This document shows, one piece after another, positions 1 to 7,720 of a stretch of DNA of 43,886 bases. The notes below the pieces were generated by a model that did not search any database, was not told the DNA's origin, and saw only the letters and a program-made list of their open reading frames with translations. This stretch comes from Hyphomicrobiales bacterium (lineage in GTDB: Bacteria > Pseudomonadota > Alphaproteobacteria > Rhizobiales > Rhizobiaceae): contig UBQX01000018.1 of the NCBI GenBank assembly GCA_900467685.1, forward strand, positions 174,381 to 218,266. The letters run 5' to 3'. Every line of letters begins with the position of its first letter. The first letter of the stretch is position 1. A program made the position numbers and the translations under genes.

Positions 1-34
1 GAAGCGCCCTTTTGTATGCGGATAGGTCGCTGGC

Positions 35-1438
35 TCAGACGGTATCGAGATAGAGCTGGTAGTCGAGCGGTGAGACATAGGCGTCGAAGCGGCCGGCTTC
101 CGCACGCTTGATGGCCAGCAGCACACGATGCATCGTCTCGCCCAGCACGTCCTTCAGGAACGCCGAGCCCTCCGCCGCGTCGATGGCTTGCGCCCAGGTG
201 CGGGGAAGGGGCGGTGCATCGCCGGCTGCCGAGCCATTGCCTTCCGCCGGTGGACCGGGATCGCGTTGCGCATCGACACCGCGCACCATGGCGGCCAGAG
301 TCACGGCCGCGACGAGGAACGGGTTTGCATCAACGCCGGCAAGGCGCTGCTCCAGATGCCGCCCACCCGGCGAACCGGCGGGTACGCGCACCGCAACACC
401 GCGATTGTTGATGCCCCAGTTGGGCGTGGTCGGCGCATAGCTCTGCGCCGAGAAGCGCCGCCAGGAATTGTTGTGCGGCGCCATGACCAGCATGCTTTCG
501 GAAACCGTATCGAGAAGGCCGCCGATGGCCGCCAGCAGGTCGGGCGCCAGCGCGCCGTCGCGGTCGGCGAAGAGATTGCGGCTCGCGCTGTCGCAGAGGC
601 TGGCATGGAGATGCATGCCGGAGCCGGCGCGACCCGCAAAGGGCTTGGCCATGAAGCAGGCCTGCATGCCGTGGCGGCGCGCGACGCCGCGCAGGAGGTG
701 CTTGAGCGCCAGCAGGTTTTCCGCAGCCTGCATGACGTTGCCGTGATGCAGCGTCAGCTCGAACTGGCCCGGCGCATATTCCGAGATCAGCGTTTCGACC
801 GGCAGGCCTTGCGCTTCCGCAGCCCGATAGAGGTCACGGCTGAAAGGTTCGAGGCGGTCGAGTTCCTCGACGCAATAGACGTTGGTGCCGAAGGGGCGCC
901 GACCAGTGAGCGGCAGGCGCAGCGGTTCAGGGTCGAGCGTGTCGCGCTCGGCATCGATCAGGTAGAATTCCAGCTCGAAGGCGGCCACCGCGCTCATGCC
1001 GCGTTCGGCGAGCGCATCGATCTGGCGCTGCAGGACATGGCGCGGATCGGCCCAGACCGGACTGCCGTCCATCTCGTGCAGCGTGACGCGGAACTGTCCG
1101 CGTGGCGGGTCTGTCCAGAGCGAGGGGGCGAGCGAGCCCGCAACCGGCCAGGCGCAGCGGTCTGCATCGCCATCGGACCAGACGAGGCCGGTCTCGTCGA
1201 CATCTTCGCCGGTGACGTCGAGGCCGAGGATGGAGCCCGGCAGGTTGCGTCCGTTTTCCCAGATCCCCTCGATCTCGTGACGGCGGACGATCTTGCCGCG
1301 GGCGATACCGTTAGGGTCGGTCAGCATGAGATCGAAGGCTTCGATTTCCGGATGCGCCTTCAGGAAGTCCTGCAGTTCCTGCGTCGAAGCGCGCTGATCC
1401 GGCGCCTTCGGTCGGGCGGGTGCATCAATCCTTCTCAT
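35..1438 (-). CDS. Glutamine synthetase family ligase (gamma-glutamyl-amine synthetase-like)
   Basis: This 467-residue protein belongs to the glutamine synthetase fold and is probably an ATP-dependent ligase joining glutamate to an amine, as PuuA does for putrescine, rather than housekeeping GlnA. Family signs are the FELEFYLID block (metal-binding acidic residues), SEYAPGQFE, the GSGMHLHASL metal/ATP block and the NNSWRRF...PNWGINNRG segment lining the active site, ending in a LEQRLAGVDANPF helix. An N-terminal beta-grasp-like region (about residues 20-110) precedes the catalytic part. The start codon overlaps the aminotransferase stop as ATGA, so translation is probably coupled. Grouping with an aminotransferase and an FCD regulator points to amine catabolism, but the substrate cannot be read from the sequence. 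Very sure of the family, unsure of the substrate. Confidence 0.9.
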   Translation of the reverse strand: MRRIDAPARPKAPDQRASTQELQDFLKAHPEIEAFDLMLTDPNGIARGKIVRRHEIEGIWENGRNLPGSILGLDVTGEDVDETGLVWSDGDADRCAWPVAGSLAPSLWTDPPRGQFRVTLHEMDGSPVWADPRHVLQRQIDALAERGMSAVAAFELEFYLIDAERDTLDPEPLRLPLTGRRPFGTNVYCVEELDRLEPFSRDLYRAAEAQGLPVETLISEYAPGQFELTLHHGNVMQAAENLLALKHLLRGVARRHGMQACFMAKPFAGRAGSGMHLHASLCDSASRNLFADRDGALAPDLLAAIGGLLDTVSESMLVMAPHNNSWRRFSAQSYAPTTPNWGINNRGVAVRVPAGSPGGRHLEQRLAGVDANPFLVAAVTLAAMVRGVDAQRDPGPPAEGNGSAAGDAPPLPRTWAQAIDAAEGSAFLKDVLGETMHRVLLAIKRAEAGRFDAYVSPLDYQLYLDTV

Positions 1439-2820
1439 CGGGCGGCCTCCAGCGGCAGGAGATCGAGAACCTCGGCGAAGGCGGCGACGAAGGCGGCGAT
1501 GTCGGCCTCGGTCGTGTCGGGGCTGATCAGCATCATGTTGTGGAACGGGGTGAGCAGGAAGCCGCGGTTCAGCATTGCGACATGCAGGAAGTTCTCGATG
1601 AGCACATCCCCCGCTGCCCGCGCCTCGGCGGCATTCCTGACCGGCGTGGGGCTGAAGACGACTTCCAGCCGCGCGCCGACGCGGGCGGTGTGCCAGGGCA
1701 GGCCGTGCTCGGCGATCAGCGTCTTGATGCCGGCTTCGAGCTGCTCGGCGCCGGAGAGCATCCGCGCGTAGTTTTCCGGCGTCATCAGCTCTTCCAGCGT
1801 GGCGCGCATGCAGGCGAGTTGCAGCGCATTGCCGGCCAGCGTCGTGCCGATGCCGGAATGGCCGTGCTCGGATTCAGGGCGTGCGGCGAAGAGCTTGTCG
1901 TTGACGGCCTGGCTCATGCCCCAGACTGCGGCGGGAAGGCCACCGGCCACGGGCTTGCCGAGAACGAAGAGATCGGGTTCGATGCCGTAGGCGCGGCCGT
2001 AACCGCCGGGGCCGGTGGAGATCGTGTGGGTCTCATCCAGCAGCAGCAGCGTGCCGACATTGCGGGTCTCGGCGCGCAGGAATTCCCAGAAGCCGTCTTC
2101 CGGCAGGATCATTCCGCAATTGGTCATGACCGGCTCGGCAATCACGCAGGCAATGTCGTTCTTGGCAAGTTCCGCCACAAGCGCGGCACGGTCGTTGAAG
2201 GGGATCATCACGGTGGTGAGGCTCGGGTCCTGCACCTGGCCGAGCAGGCTGCGGCGTGCGACCGTCTTGCCGTCGACGAGGTCGACCAGCGTGTCTTCCG
2301 CCGTGCCATGATAGCAGCCATCGAACACGAGGATGCGTTTGCGGTTCGTCGCGGTGCGGGCGGCGCGCAGCGCGAAGCGGTTGGCGTCGCTGGCCGTCAC
2401 GGCCATCTGCCAGCAGGGCAGGCCGAAGCGTTCCTGCAGGAGTTCGCCGACGCGCTCGGCATCGTCGGAAGGCAGCATGTAGGTGAAGCCGCGGGTTTCC
2501 TGGCCGCGCATGGCCTGCATGACCGGCGCCGGCGCATGGCCGAACATCGCGCCCGTGTCGCCGAGGCAGAAATCGACGATCTCGTTGCCGTCGATGTCGC
2601 GCAGGCGGTTGCCCTGCGCCGCCTCGATCACCATCGGAAAGGGCTGCGGCCAGTCGCGCATCCAGTGCATCGGCACGCCGCCCGAAAAGCCGCCCCTGGA
2701 ATTGCGCGCGGCGCGGGCAGAGGAAAGCGGACGCTGCGCGCCATATTGCGCGTTTTCGTCGGCGAGACGCTGTTCGAGTGCGGGTCGGACAATGACGCTG
2801 CCCGAGATTGAGGATGCCAT
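1435..2820 (-). CDS. Class III (glutamate-1-semialdehyde type) PLP-dependent aminotransferase
   Basis: The 461-residue product is a fold-type I, class III aminotransferase of the family that includes glutamate-1-semialdehyde aminomutase and omega-amino-acid transaminases. The cofactor-binding aspartate is D262 in LLDETHT and the Schiff-base lysine is K289 in FVLGKPVAGG; GCYHGTAED near residue 168 is the usual aromatic/phosphate contact region. It is unlikely to be HemL because it sits between a GntR regulator and a GS-like ligase and carries a 45-residue N-terminal extension. An AAGGAG Shine-Dalgarno inside the end of the upstream regulator gene lies 9 nt before the ATG, and the regulator stop is only 3 bases upstream. 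It probably transaminates an amine or amino acid in the same pathway as the ligase. Confidence 0.92.
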   Translation of the reverse strand: MASSISGSVIVRPALEQRLADENAQYGAQRPLSSARAARNSRGGFSGGVPMHWMRDWPQPFPMVIEAAQGNRLRDIDGNEIVDFCLGDTGAMFGHAPAPVMQAMRGQETRGFTYMLPSDDAERVGELLQERFGLPCWQMAVTASDANRFALRAARTATNRKRILVFDGCYHGTAEDTLVDLVDGKTVARRSLLGQVQDPSLTTVMIPFNDRAALVAELAKNDIACVIAEPVMTNCGMILPEDGFWEFLRAETRNVGTLLLLDETHTISTGPGGYGRAYGIEPDLFVLGKPVAGGLPAAVWGMSQAVNDKLFAARPESEHGHSGIGTTLAGNALQLACMRATLEELMTPENYARMLSGAEQLEAGIKTLIAEHGLPWHTARVGARLEVVFSPTPVRNAAEARAAGDVLIENFLHVAMLNRGFLLTPFHNMMLISPDTTEADIAAFVAAFAEVLDLLPLEAAR

Positions 2821-2823
2821 TTT

Positions 2824-3645
2824 TCAGTTCTCCTTTGGAGGCCGTGCCTGCGGGGCGCCGGATCTGCGTCCAGTCTTTCCCGCCGTCGCCGAACTTTCGG
2901 CGGCCTTCTTTTCGCTTGTCTGTGTGAAGATGGATTGGCCTAGAAGGTCCATGCCATCGAGAATATCGGCCTCGATCGCGAGCTTCAGCCGTGTGATGTC
3001 GCGCCGCTCGATGGCGTTGATGGCCATTTCGTGCTTGTCGGTGAGCCGCACCGATCCGACCATGCCGTAGACCTTCCGCATGAACGGACCGAACTGCATC
3101 CACACACTTTCCAGAAGGCCGGTCAGCACGTCCGACTGGCCGGCCCGGTAGATCTCGAAATGGAAGGCGTAGTTGGCAGCCATGTAGAGCTCGGCATCGC
3201 CATTCTGGTAGCTCAAGTTCATCCGCGCTTCATGGGTGCGGATGCGGGCAAGCGTTGCGTCATCAATGGCGTCGAGCGCCCGCATCGCGCAGGCCGGTTC
3301 GAGGAGCAGGCGGGCCTGCATGAGCTGGTCGAAACGCGCCGTCGTCATGTCCGGAATGGAAACGCGGCGGTTGTCGTGGACCGTGAGTGCATTTTCTGCC
3401 GAAAGCCGGGCAATGGCAGCGCGCATCGGCATGACGCCGACGCCGAGGTCGGTCGCCATCGCGCGCAGGCTGATGCCCTTGCCCGGCGGCAACTTGCCGA
3501 CGATCAGCGCGTGGCGAAGCGTCTGATAGGCGCGGTCCTGCATCGTCGGCTCGGGCTGCTGCTGATCGTCCACACTGCCGACCGCGGCTGTCAATTCAGC
3601 CGCCGCATCCGCCTCACCCGGAAAATCTTCGCTTCTGCCGCTCAT
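2824..3645 (-). CDS. GntR-family (FadR/FCD subfamily) transcriptional regulator
   Basis: A 273-residue DNA-binding regulator. Residues about 35-100 form the winged helix (AYQTLRHALIVGKLPPG, then the recognition region MATDLGVGVMPMRAAIARL), and residues about 110-240 form the all-helical FCD effector domain with the metal-ligand-like histidines in NYAFHFEIYR and DKHEMAINAI. The tail (from about 240) is lysine- and proline-rich and looks disordered. As first gene of the regulator-aminotransferase-ligase operon it probably controls its own transcription in response to a small carboxylate or amine. A perfect 14-bp palindrome lies 38 bp upstream of its start and is the best operator candidate. The recognition helix reads VGVMPMRAAI where many relatives have a VSRTPVREAL-like sequence, so DNA specificity may be unusual. 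Confidence 0.9.
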   Translation of the reverse strand: MSGRSEDFPGEADAAAELTAAVGSVDDQQQPEPTMQDRAYQTLRHALIVGKLPPGKGISLRAMATDLGVGVMPMRAAIARLSAENALTVHDNRRVSIPDMTTARFDQLMQARLLLEPACAMRALDAIDDATLARIRTHEARMNLSYQNGDAELYMAANYAFHFEIYRAGQSDVLTGLLESVWMQFGPFMRKVYGMVGSVRLTDKHEMAINAIERRDITRLKLAIEADILDGMDLLGQSIFTQTSEKKAAESSATAGKTGRRSGAPQARPPKEN

Positions 3646-3682
3646 CGTGATCCTGCCGATAGCCGTCTTGTCTGACGGCTAT

Positions 3683-3696
3683 ATTGTGATCACAAT
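3683..3696. promoter_or_regulatory. Perfect palindrome ATTGTGATCACAAT, candidate GntR operator
   Basis: A 14-bp perfect dyad lies 38 bp upstream of the gntR start. It lacks the 6-bp spacer of a CRP site (TGTGA-N6-TCACA), so it is better explained as the operator of the adjacent FCD regulator. A 12/14 match recurs at 3877-3890. Confidence 0.5.
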
Positions 3697-3723
3697 TATT
3701 CCGGAGTTTTGAAGATTGCAAGC

Positions 3724-3735
3724 GTTTGATCAAAC
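3724..3735. promoter_or_regulatory. Perfect palindrome GTTTGATCAAAC, possible second operator
   Basis: A 12-bp perfect dyad sharing the TGATCA core of the 3683-3696 site. Its centre is 40 bp from that one, close to four helical turns, so both could be bound on one face of the DNA. This is an inference from spacing only. Confidence 0.35.
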
Positions 3736-3876
3736 ATTTTCATTGCGATCTCAGGCCGTTTGCCGCCTCTTGTCGCGGAGAAAGGCCGCATTTCGACGCT
3801 TTGCGAGGTTTTAGCGGGGGTCAGCGACTCCATGCCCGCCTGAATATTCACGCGGGCGCGACACATCTTGAGGTAA

Positions 3877-3890
3877 AATGTGATCACGAT
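3877..3890. promoter_or_regulatory. Third GATC-centred dyad, AATGTGATCACGAT
   Basis: Matches the 3683-3696 palindrome at 12 of 14 positions and lies just past the stop codon of the enoyl-CoA hydratase gene (3908). It could allow looping by the GntR regulator, or be a relic. The 262-bp gap 3646-3907 otherwise shows no convincing gene. Confidence 0.35.
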
Positions 3891-3907
3891 ACGGCAGCTG
3901 ATAGAGC

Positions 3908-4699
3908 TCAGCGCGCCCAGCGCGGCGTTGTCTTGGAGAGAAACGCCCCGATGCCGTGGCCGGCTTCTTCCGTTTCCCATGTATCGGCCAGCGCCTCGAT
4001 CGTCGCCTCGATCACGTCTGGTTCTATGCGCGGGCCGAGCGAGCGGGCCAGTCGCTTGGAGGCGGTGTCGGCACTTGGGGCAACGGAAAGATAGGGTGTT
4101 ACTTCCGCTTCGATGGCGGCATCAAGGTCTTCGGCTTGAACGGCCCGCGCCAGAAGGTCGAGCGACACCGCCTCATGAGCCGGGAACAACCGGGCGGACA
4201 TTAAGACACGCCGCGCCTTGCCCTCTCCCATGCGGGCGAGCACGTAAGGGCTGATGGTGGCCGGGATCAACCCGAGTCGCGTCTCGGTGAAGCCGAATTG
4301 CGCTGTGACGGGCGCAATCGCCACGTCGCAGACGCTGATCAGGCCAAGCCCACCGCCGAAGGCGCTGCCGTTGATGCGGCCGATCAGCGGCTTTGCAAGC
4401 GTGTTGAGCACGAAGAGCGCATCCGCCAGTCCGCGGGCCTGCTTCATGCGGGTGGCCCGATCGGCCTCGATCTGTTGCTTCATCCAGGAGAGATCGCCGC
4501 CGGCACAGAAGAAGTCTCCCGCACCGGTGAGGATGACGGCGCGGATGGTGGGATCCGCCGACACGCGGCCGGCCATGTCGACCAGTTCCGCCAGCATCCG
4601 GTCGGACATCGCGTTGCGCTTGTCCGGCCGGTTGAGGGTGCAGGTGGCCACGCCGCGCGCGTCCAACTGAAGCGTCAGGGTTTCATAGTCATACGCCAT
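3908..4699 (-). CDS. Enoyl-CoA hydratase/isomerase family protein, LiuC (methylglutaconyl-CoA hydratase)-like
   Basis: A 263-residue crotonase-fold enzyme acting on an acyl-CoA. The oxyanion-hole segments AGGDLSWMK (about residues 66-74) and NGSAFGGGLGL (about 110-120) are present. The GGGxEL glutamate of classical crotonase is replaced by glycine (GGGLGL), while the second acidic position survives in FTETRLGLIP. The ETRLGLIPATISPYV stretch is what I expect of the LiuC/AtuE group. I chose the ATG at 4699 over a TTG at 4702 because GGGAGGA sits 5 nt before the ATG but only 2 nt before the TTG. It is the last gene of the ABC importer operon, which suggests the imported compound ends in acyl-CoA degradation. 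Substrate unknown. Confidence 0.88.
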   Translation of the reverse strand: MAYDYETLTLQLDARGVATCTLNRPDKRNAMSDRMLAELVDMAGRVSADPTIRAVILTGAGDFFCAGGDLSWMKQQIEADRATRMKQARGLADALFVLNTLAKPLIGRINGSAFGGGLGLISVCDVAIAPVTAQFGFTETRLGLIPATISPYVLARMGEGKARRVLMSARLFPAHEAVSLDLLARAVQAEDLDAAIEAEVTPYLSVAPSADTASKRLARSLGPRIEPDVIEATIEALADTWETEEAGHGIGAFLSKTTPRWAR

Positions 4700-4722
4700 C
4701 AAGTCCTCCCATCGGGAGGAGA

Positions 4723-5217
4723 TTAGCCTTTCGCGGCGAGGAAGGCGAGCTTGGACGGGATGTTCAACAGGGCAATCGCCCGCTCGACGCGTTCCGGCGT
4801 GTAGTGATGTGCGACGTCGAGGCAGTTGACCGTGCCAAGCATCTCGTCGCCGATATAGACCGGAAGGTTGATGACGGATTCGCAGCCGAGCGACTTGATC
4901 AGCTCATGGTCCGGGAAGACCTTGGCGATGTCTTCGATCGTATTGGCGACGAAGGCGCGGCGCTCGCCGTGGACAATGTCGAACCATTCATTGCGATGCG
5001 TCGGCTTGGTGCCGGAGGCCGGATAGTTTGCCGGATCGGACGTATAGGCGCGGCGGGCGAGCCCGGCCTTCATGTCGGAGAGCATGACGGTGAAAAGCTT
5101 GGCGCCGATGACCTCGCGCACGAGCGTCTGGAGCGCGACCCAGGGCGCATCGCCGGTCGTGTCTGCGGCAATGGCGCGGTCGAATTCCGCAAGCGCTGCG
5201 GTGTAGTCGTTATTCAT
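4723..5217 (-). CDS. Stand-alone GAF-domain protein in an ABC importer operon
   Basis: A 164-residue soluble protein made almost entirely of one GAF domain: ALQTLVREVIGAKLFTVML opens the fold (about residues 28-46), with VINLPVYIGDEMLGTVNCLD as the central strands (about 115-134). GAF domains bind small ligands such as cyclic nucleotides, haem, 2-oxoacids or amino acids. No output domain is attached, so it may be a ligand sensor, a carrier, or an enzyme. The start at 5217 gives a protein whose first 25 residues form one helix; an upstream extension in the same frame would lie inside the ATPase gene. It lies 23 bp before the hydratase and 17 bp after the ATPase, so it is co-transcribed with them. 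The free-methionine-sulfoxide-reductase cysteine pattern is not evident. Confidence 0.85.
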   Translation of the reverse strand: MNNDYTAALAEFDRAIAADTTGDAPWVALQTLVREVIGAKLFTVMLSDMKAGLARRAYTSDPANYPASGTKPTHRNEWFDIVHGERRAFVANTIEDIAKVFPDHELIKSLGCESVINLPVYIGDEMLGTVNCLDVAHHYTPERVERAIALLNIPSKLAFLAAKG

Positions 5218-5234
5218 GGGTATTCTCCGAATGG

Positions 5235-5975
5235 TCAGACGGCTGGAGGGGCAGAGAGCGCTAAGAGCTCCCGGCTGTATTCGTTCTGCAGATGCCCCTG
5301 TTTCAGGTTTTCGGCACCGGCGGTTTCCACGATCCGCCCGCCGCGCATGACGGCAAGACGGTCGCAAAGGAAGGAAACGATGGGCAGGTTGTGGGTGACC
5401 ATGAGATAGGTCAGCCCGCGTTCCCGCCGCAGTCGCTTCAAGAGGTTGAGGATTTCGGCCTGCACCGAGACATCGAGCGCCGAGGTCGGCTCGTCCAACA
5501 AAAGCACCTTCGGCTCGACGATCAGCGCGCGGGCAATCGCGACACGCTGGCGCTGACCGCCGGAAAGCTGGTGCGGATAGCGGAAGCGGAATCGATTATC
5601 GAGGCCGACATCCTTGAGGATCGCGGCGATGCGCTCGTTGTGGTCGCTCAAGCCCTGAATGTTCAGCGGCTCCATCAGCGTCGCATCCACCGTCTTGCGC
5701 GGATGCAGCGAGCCATAGGGGTCCTGGAAGACCATCTGGCAGGTGCGCGCAAAATCGGGGTCGATGCCGTGGCTGCGCGGCCTGCCGAAAATCTCGATGG
5801 TACCTCGCCATTCGGGCGCGAGGCCCGCAATCGCCTTCAGCACGGTCGATTTGCCCGAGCCGCTTTCGCCGACAAGGGCGAAGCTGCCGCCCTCCTCGAC
5901 ATCGATGCTGACGCCGTGCGTGATCTGTGTTTCGCCATAGGAGACGTCGAGATTGTCGATATGGATCGCGGTCAT
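5235..5975 (-). CDS. Dipeptide/oligopeptide-type ABC importer ATP-binding protein (DppF-like)
   Basis: A 246-residue nucleotide-binding subunit. It has Walker A (GESGSGKST, about residues 36-44), a Q-loop in MVFQDPYGSLHPRKT, the signature LSGGQRQR and Walker B with LLLDEPTSALD followed by the switch histidine in MVTHN. The SLHPR segment is typical of DppF/OppF-type ATPases. It is shorter than usual (family about 320) because it lacks the C-terminal oligopeptide/dipeptide extension with conserved cysteines. The ATG at 5975 overlaps the previous ATPase stop by 4 bp (ATGA). It energises import by pairing with the ATPase at 5972-6808. Confidence 0.93.
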   Translation of the reverse strand: MTAIHIDNLDVSYGETQITHGVSIDVEEGGSFALVGESGSGKSTVLKAIAGLAPEWRGTIEIFGRPRSHGIDPDFARTCQMVFQDPYGSLHPRKTVDATLMEPLNIQGLSDHNERIAAILKDVGLDNRFRFRYPHQLSGGQRQRVAIARALIVEPKVLLLDEPTSALDVSVQAEILNLLKRLRRERGLTYLMVTHNLPIVSFLCDRLAVMRGGRIVETAGAENLKQGHLQNEYSRELLALSAPPAV

Positions 5976-6808
5976 GCGGCACTCCAGGTCGTGCGGTCGA
6001 TGACCGGGAGTTCGTCGCGCGTCTCGTCCAGCCGCGGCTGGGCGGCGAGCAGGCCGCGCGTGTAAGGGTGCTTCGCGTTCTTCAGTTCCGAAGCCGCGCA
6101 ATCTTCGACCACCCGTCCGGCATTCATCACCAGCACCCGGTCGCAATAATGCGCGACGAGGTTCAGGTCGTGGCTGATCAGGATCAGCCCCATGCCCTTG
6201 TTGCGCACTAGGTCGTCGATGATGTCGAGAACCTGGGCCTGCACGGAGACGTCCAGCGCCGAGGTTGGCTCGTCGGCAATCAGGATATCCGGTTCCGGGA
6301 TGAGCATCATCGCGATCATCACGCGCTGGCCCATGCCGCCGGAAATTTCGTGCGGATAAAGGCCTGCAACGCGATCGGGATCGTTGATGCGCACGGCTTC
6401 CAGCATGGCGCGGACGCGGGCGGCGATCTCGCGGCGGGGAAGGCGCTTGTGCGCAACGAGCGCTTCGGCGATTTGCTCGCCCACGGTCATCACCGGGTTC
6501 AGCGAGAATTTCGGGTCCTGCATGACCATGGAAATGCGGGCGCCGCGAATGGCGCGCATGCCCTTCTCGCCCTGCCTGAGCAGGTCAATCCCGTCGAACT
6601 CAAGCCGTGTGGCGCTCACCTTGCCGGGCGCGCGCACCAGGCCGAGGATGGAGCGGCCGGTCATGGACTTGCCAGACCCGCTTTCGCCGACAATGCCGAG
6701 CCGCTCGCGGCCAAGCTGGAAGGACAGGCCCTTGACCACATCCACCGGGCCGGAGGGGCTCGGAAAGGTGACTTTCAGGTTCTCGACGACAAGAAGGGGT
6801 CCGCTCAA
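5972..6808 (-). CDS. Dipeptide/oligopeptide-type ABC importer ATP-binding protein (DppD-like)
   Basis: A 278-residue ATPase subunit with Walker [11 protein letters not shown]-loop MQDPKFSLNPVMT, a diverged signature reading ISGGMGQR, Walker B LIADEPTSALD and switch histidine ISHDL. The SLNP motif marks DppD/OppD-type subunits. I place the start at a TTG at 6808 that overlaps the permease stop (TTGA), because it gives SGPLLVVENLKV as the N-terminus, the normal beginning of this family; no in-frame ATG is suitably placed. The C-terminus ends soon after the PYTRGLLAAQP motif, so the usual extension is short here as in its partner. Confidence 0.9.
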   Translation of the reverse strand: MSGPLLVVENLKVTFPSPSGPVDVVKGLSFQLGRERLGIVGESGSGKSMTGRSILGLVRAPGKVSATRLEFDGIDLLRQGEKGMRAIRGARISMVMQDPKFSLNPVMTVGEQIAEALVAHKRLPRREIAARVRAMLEAVRINDPDRVAGLYPHEISGGMGQRVMIAMMLIPEPDILIADEPTSALDVSVQAQVLDIIDDLVRNKGMGLILISHDLNLVAHYCDRVLVMNAGRVVEDCAASELKNAKHPYTRGLLAAQPRLDETRDELPVIDRTTWSAA

Positions 6809-7716
6809 TGCTTTTCTCCGCTCTTGGGGTCGAGAACGTCGCGCAAGCCGTCGCCGAGGAAGCAGAAGCCGAGGCTGACGGTGATGATGGCGAAGCCCGG
6901 CATGGTGGCGACCCACCATTGATCGAGAATGAAGGTGCGGCCGCGCGCGATCATCGCGCCCCATTCCGGCAGCGGTGGCTGCGCGCCAAGCCCGATGAAG
7001 CCAAGGCCGGCGGCGGTCAGGATGATGCCCGCCATGTCGAGCGTGACGCGCACGATCATCGATGAGGTGCAGAGCGGCAGGATATGGCCGACGACGATGC
7101 GCCAGCTTGAGGCACCCTGCAACCGGCTTGCGGCGATGAAATCGGCATTCTTGAAGGTCAGCGTTTCGGCCCGCGCGATGCGGGCATAGCTGGGCCAGGA
7201 GGTGACGGCGATGGCGAGAATGGCGTTTTCGATCCCGGGGCCAAGGGCTGCGACGAGCGCCAGCGCCAGGATGAGCTTGGGCATGGAGAGGAAGATGTCG
7301 GTGATGCCCATCAGCACGCGATCGACCCAGCCGCCGAGATAGCCGGCCGTCGCGCCGATCAGCAGGCCGGCAGGGGCGGCGAGAGCGGCAACGAGGATGA
7401 CGATGGCGAGCGTGATCCGCGCGCCGAAGACGACGCGGGACCAGATGTCGCGGCCAAGTTCGTCGGTGCCCATCCAGTTGGCCGCACTCGGCGGGCGCAG
7501 GCGCGCATAGGTGTCCTGCGCGATCGGGTCATGCGTGGCGATCCATGGCGCAAAGGCGGCCATGGCGATCAGCGCCAGAACGATGACAAGGCCGACCATG
7601 GCGAGCGTATTGCTGCGAAAGGCGAGCGAAATGCGGAAAATGCGGCCCCAGCGGGCCTGACTGCGGGAGGCGGGGCTTTCATCGAGAAGCCAGGAGCGCA
7701 TATCGGTAAAGGCCAT
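6805..7716 (-). CDS. ABC importer permease (DppC-like)
   Basis: A 303-residue inner-membrane permease with about six hydrophobic segments (the first near residues 38-60). After it comes the periplasmic GTDELGRDIWSRVVFGAR motif that marks DppC/OppC proteins. The EAA loop that contacts the ATPase is visible around AASRLQGASSWRIVVGHILP (about 190-210). It has the long cytoplasmic N-terminus normal for this subunit. It is 4 bp downstream of the second permease gene and overlaps the next ATPase start, which fixes its place in the operon. Confidence 0.93.
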   Translation of the reverse strand: MAFTDMRSWLLDESPASRSQARWGRIFRISLAFRSNTLAMVGLVIVLALIAMAAFAPWIATHDPIAQDTYARLRPPSAANWMGTDELGRDIWSRVVFGARITLAIVILVAALAAPAGLLIGATAGYLGGWVDRVLMGITDIFLSMPKLILALALVAALGPGIENAILAIAVTSWPSYARIARAETLTFKNADFIAASRLQGASSWRIVVGHILPLCTSSMIVRVTLDMAGIILTAAGLGFIGLGAQPPLPEWGAMIARGRTFILDQWWVATMPGFAIITVSLGFCFLGDGLRDVLDPKSGEKH

Positions 7717-7720
7717 CGGA

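Noticed and set aside
128-2811. Long plus-strand frames (128-1771 and 1420-2811)
   Set aside because: They are mirror frames of the GS-like and aminotransferase genes and show arginine/alanine-rich nonsense composition.
3683-3696. A CRP/FNR-type site
   Set aside because: The half-sites TGTGA and TCACA abut without the 6-bp spacer that CRP needs.
3696-3980. A 94-codon minus-strand frame between the hydratase and gntR
   Set aside because: It overlaps the hydratase end and two palindromes, has no ribosome site and no domain.
4723-5217. Free methionine-R-sulfoxide reductase
   Set aside because: The protein is a GAF domain of the right size, but the three catalytic cysteines and surrounding motifs are not recognisable.
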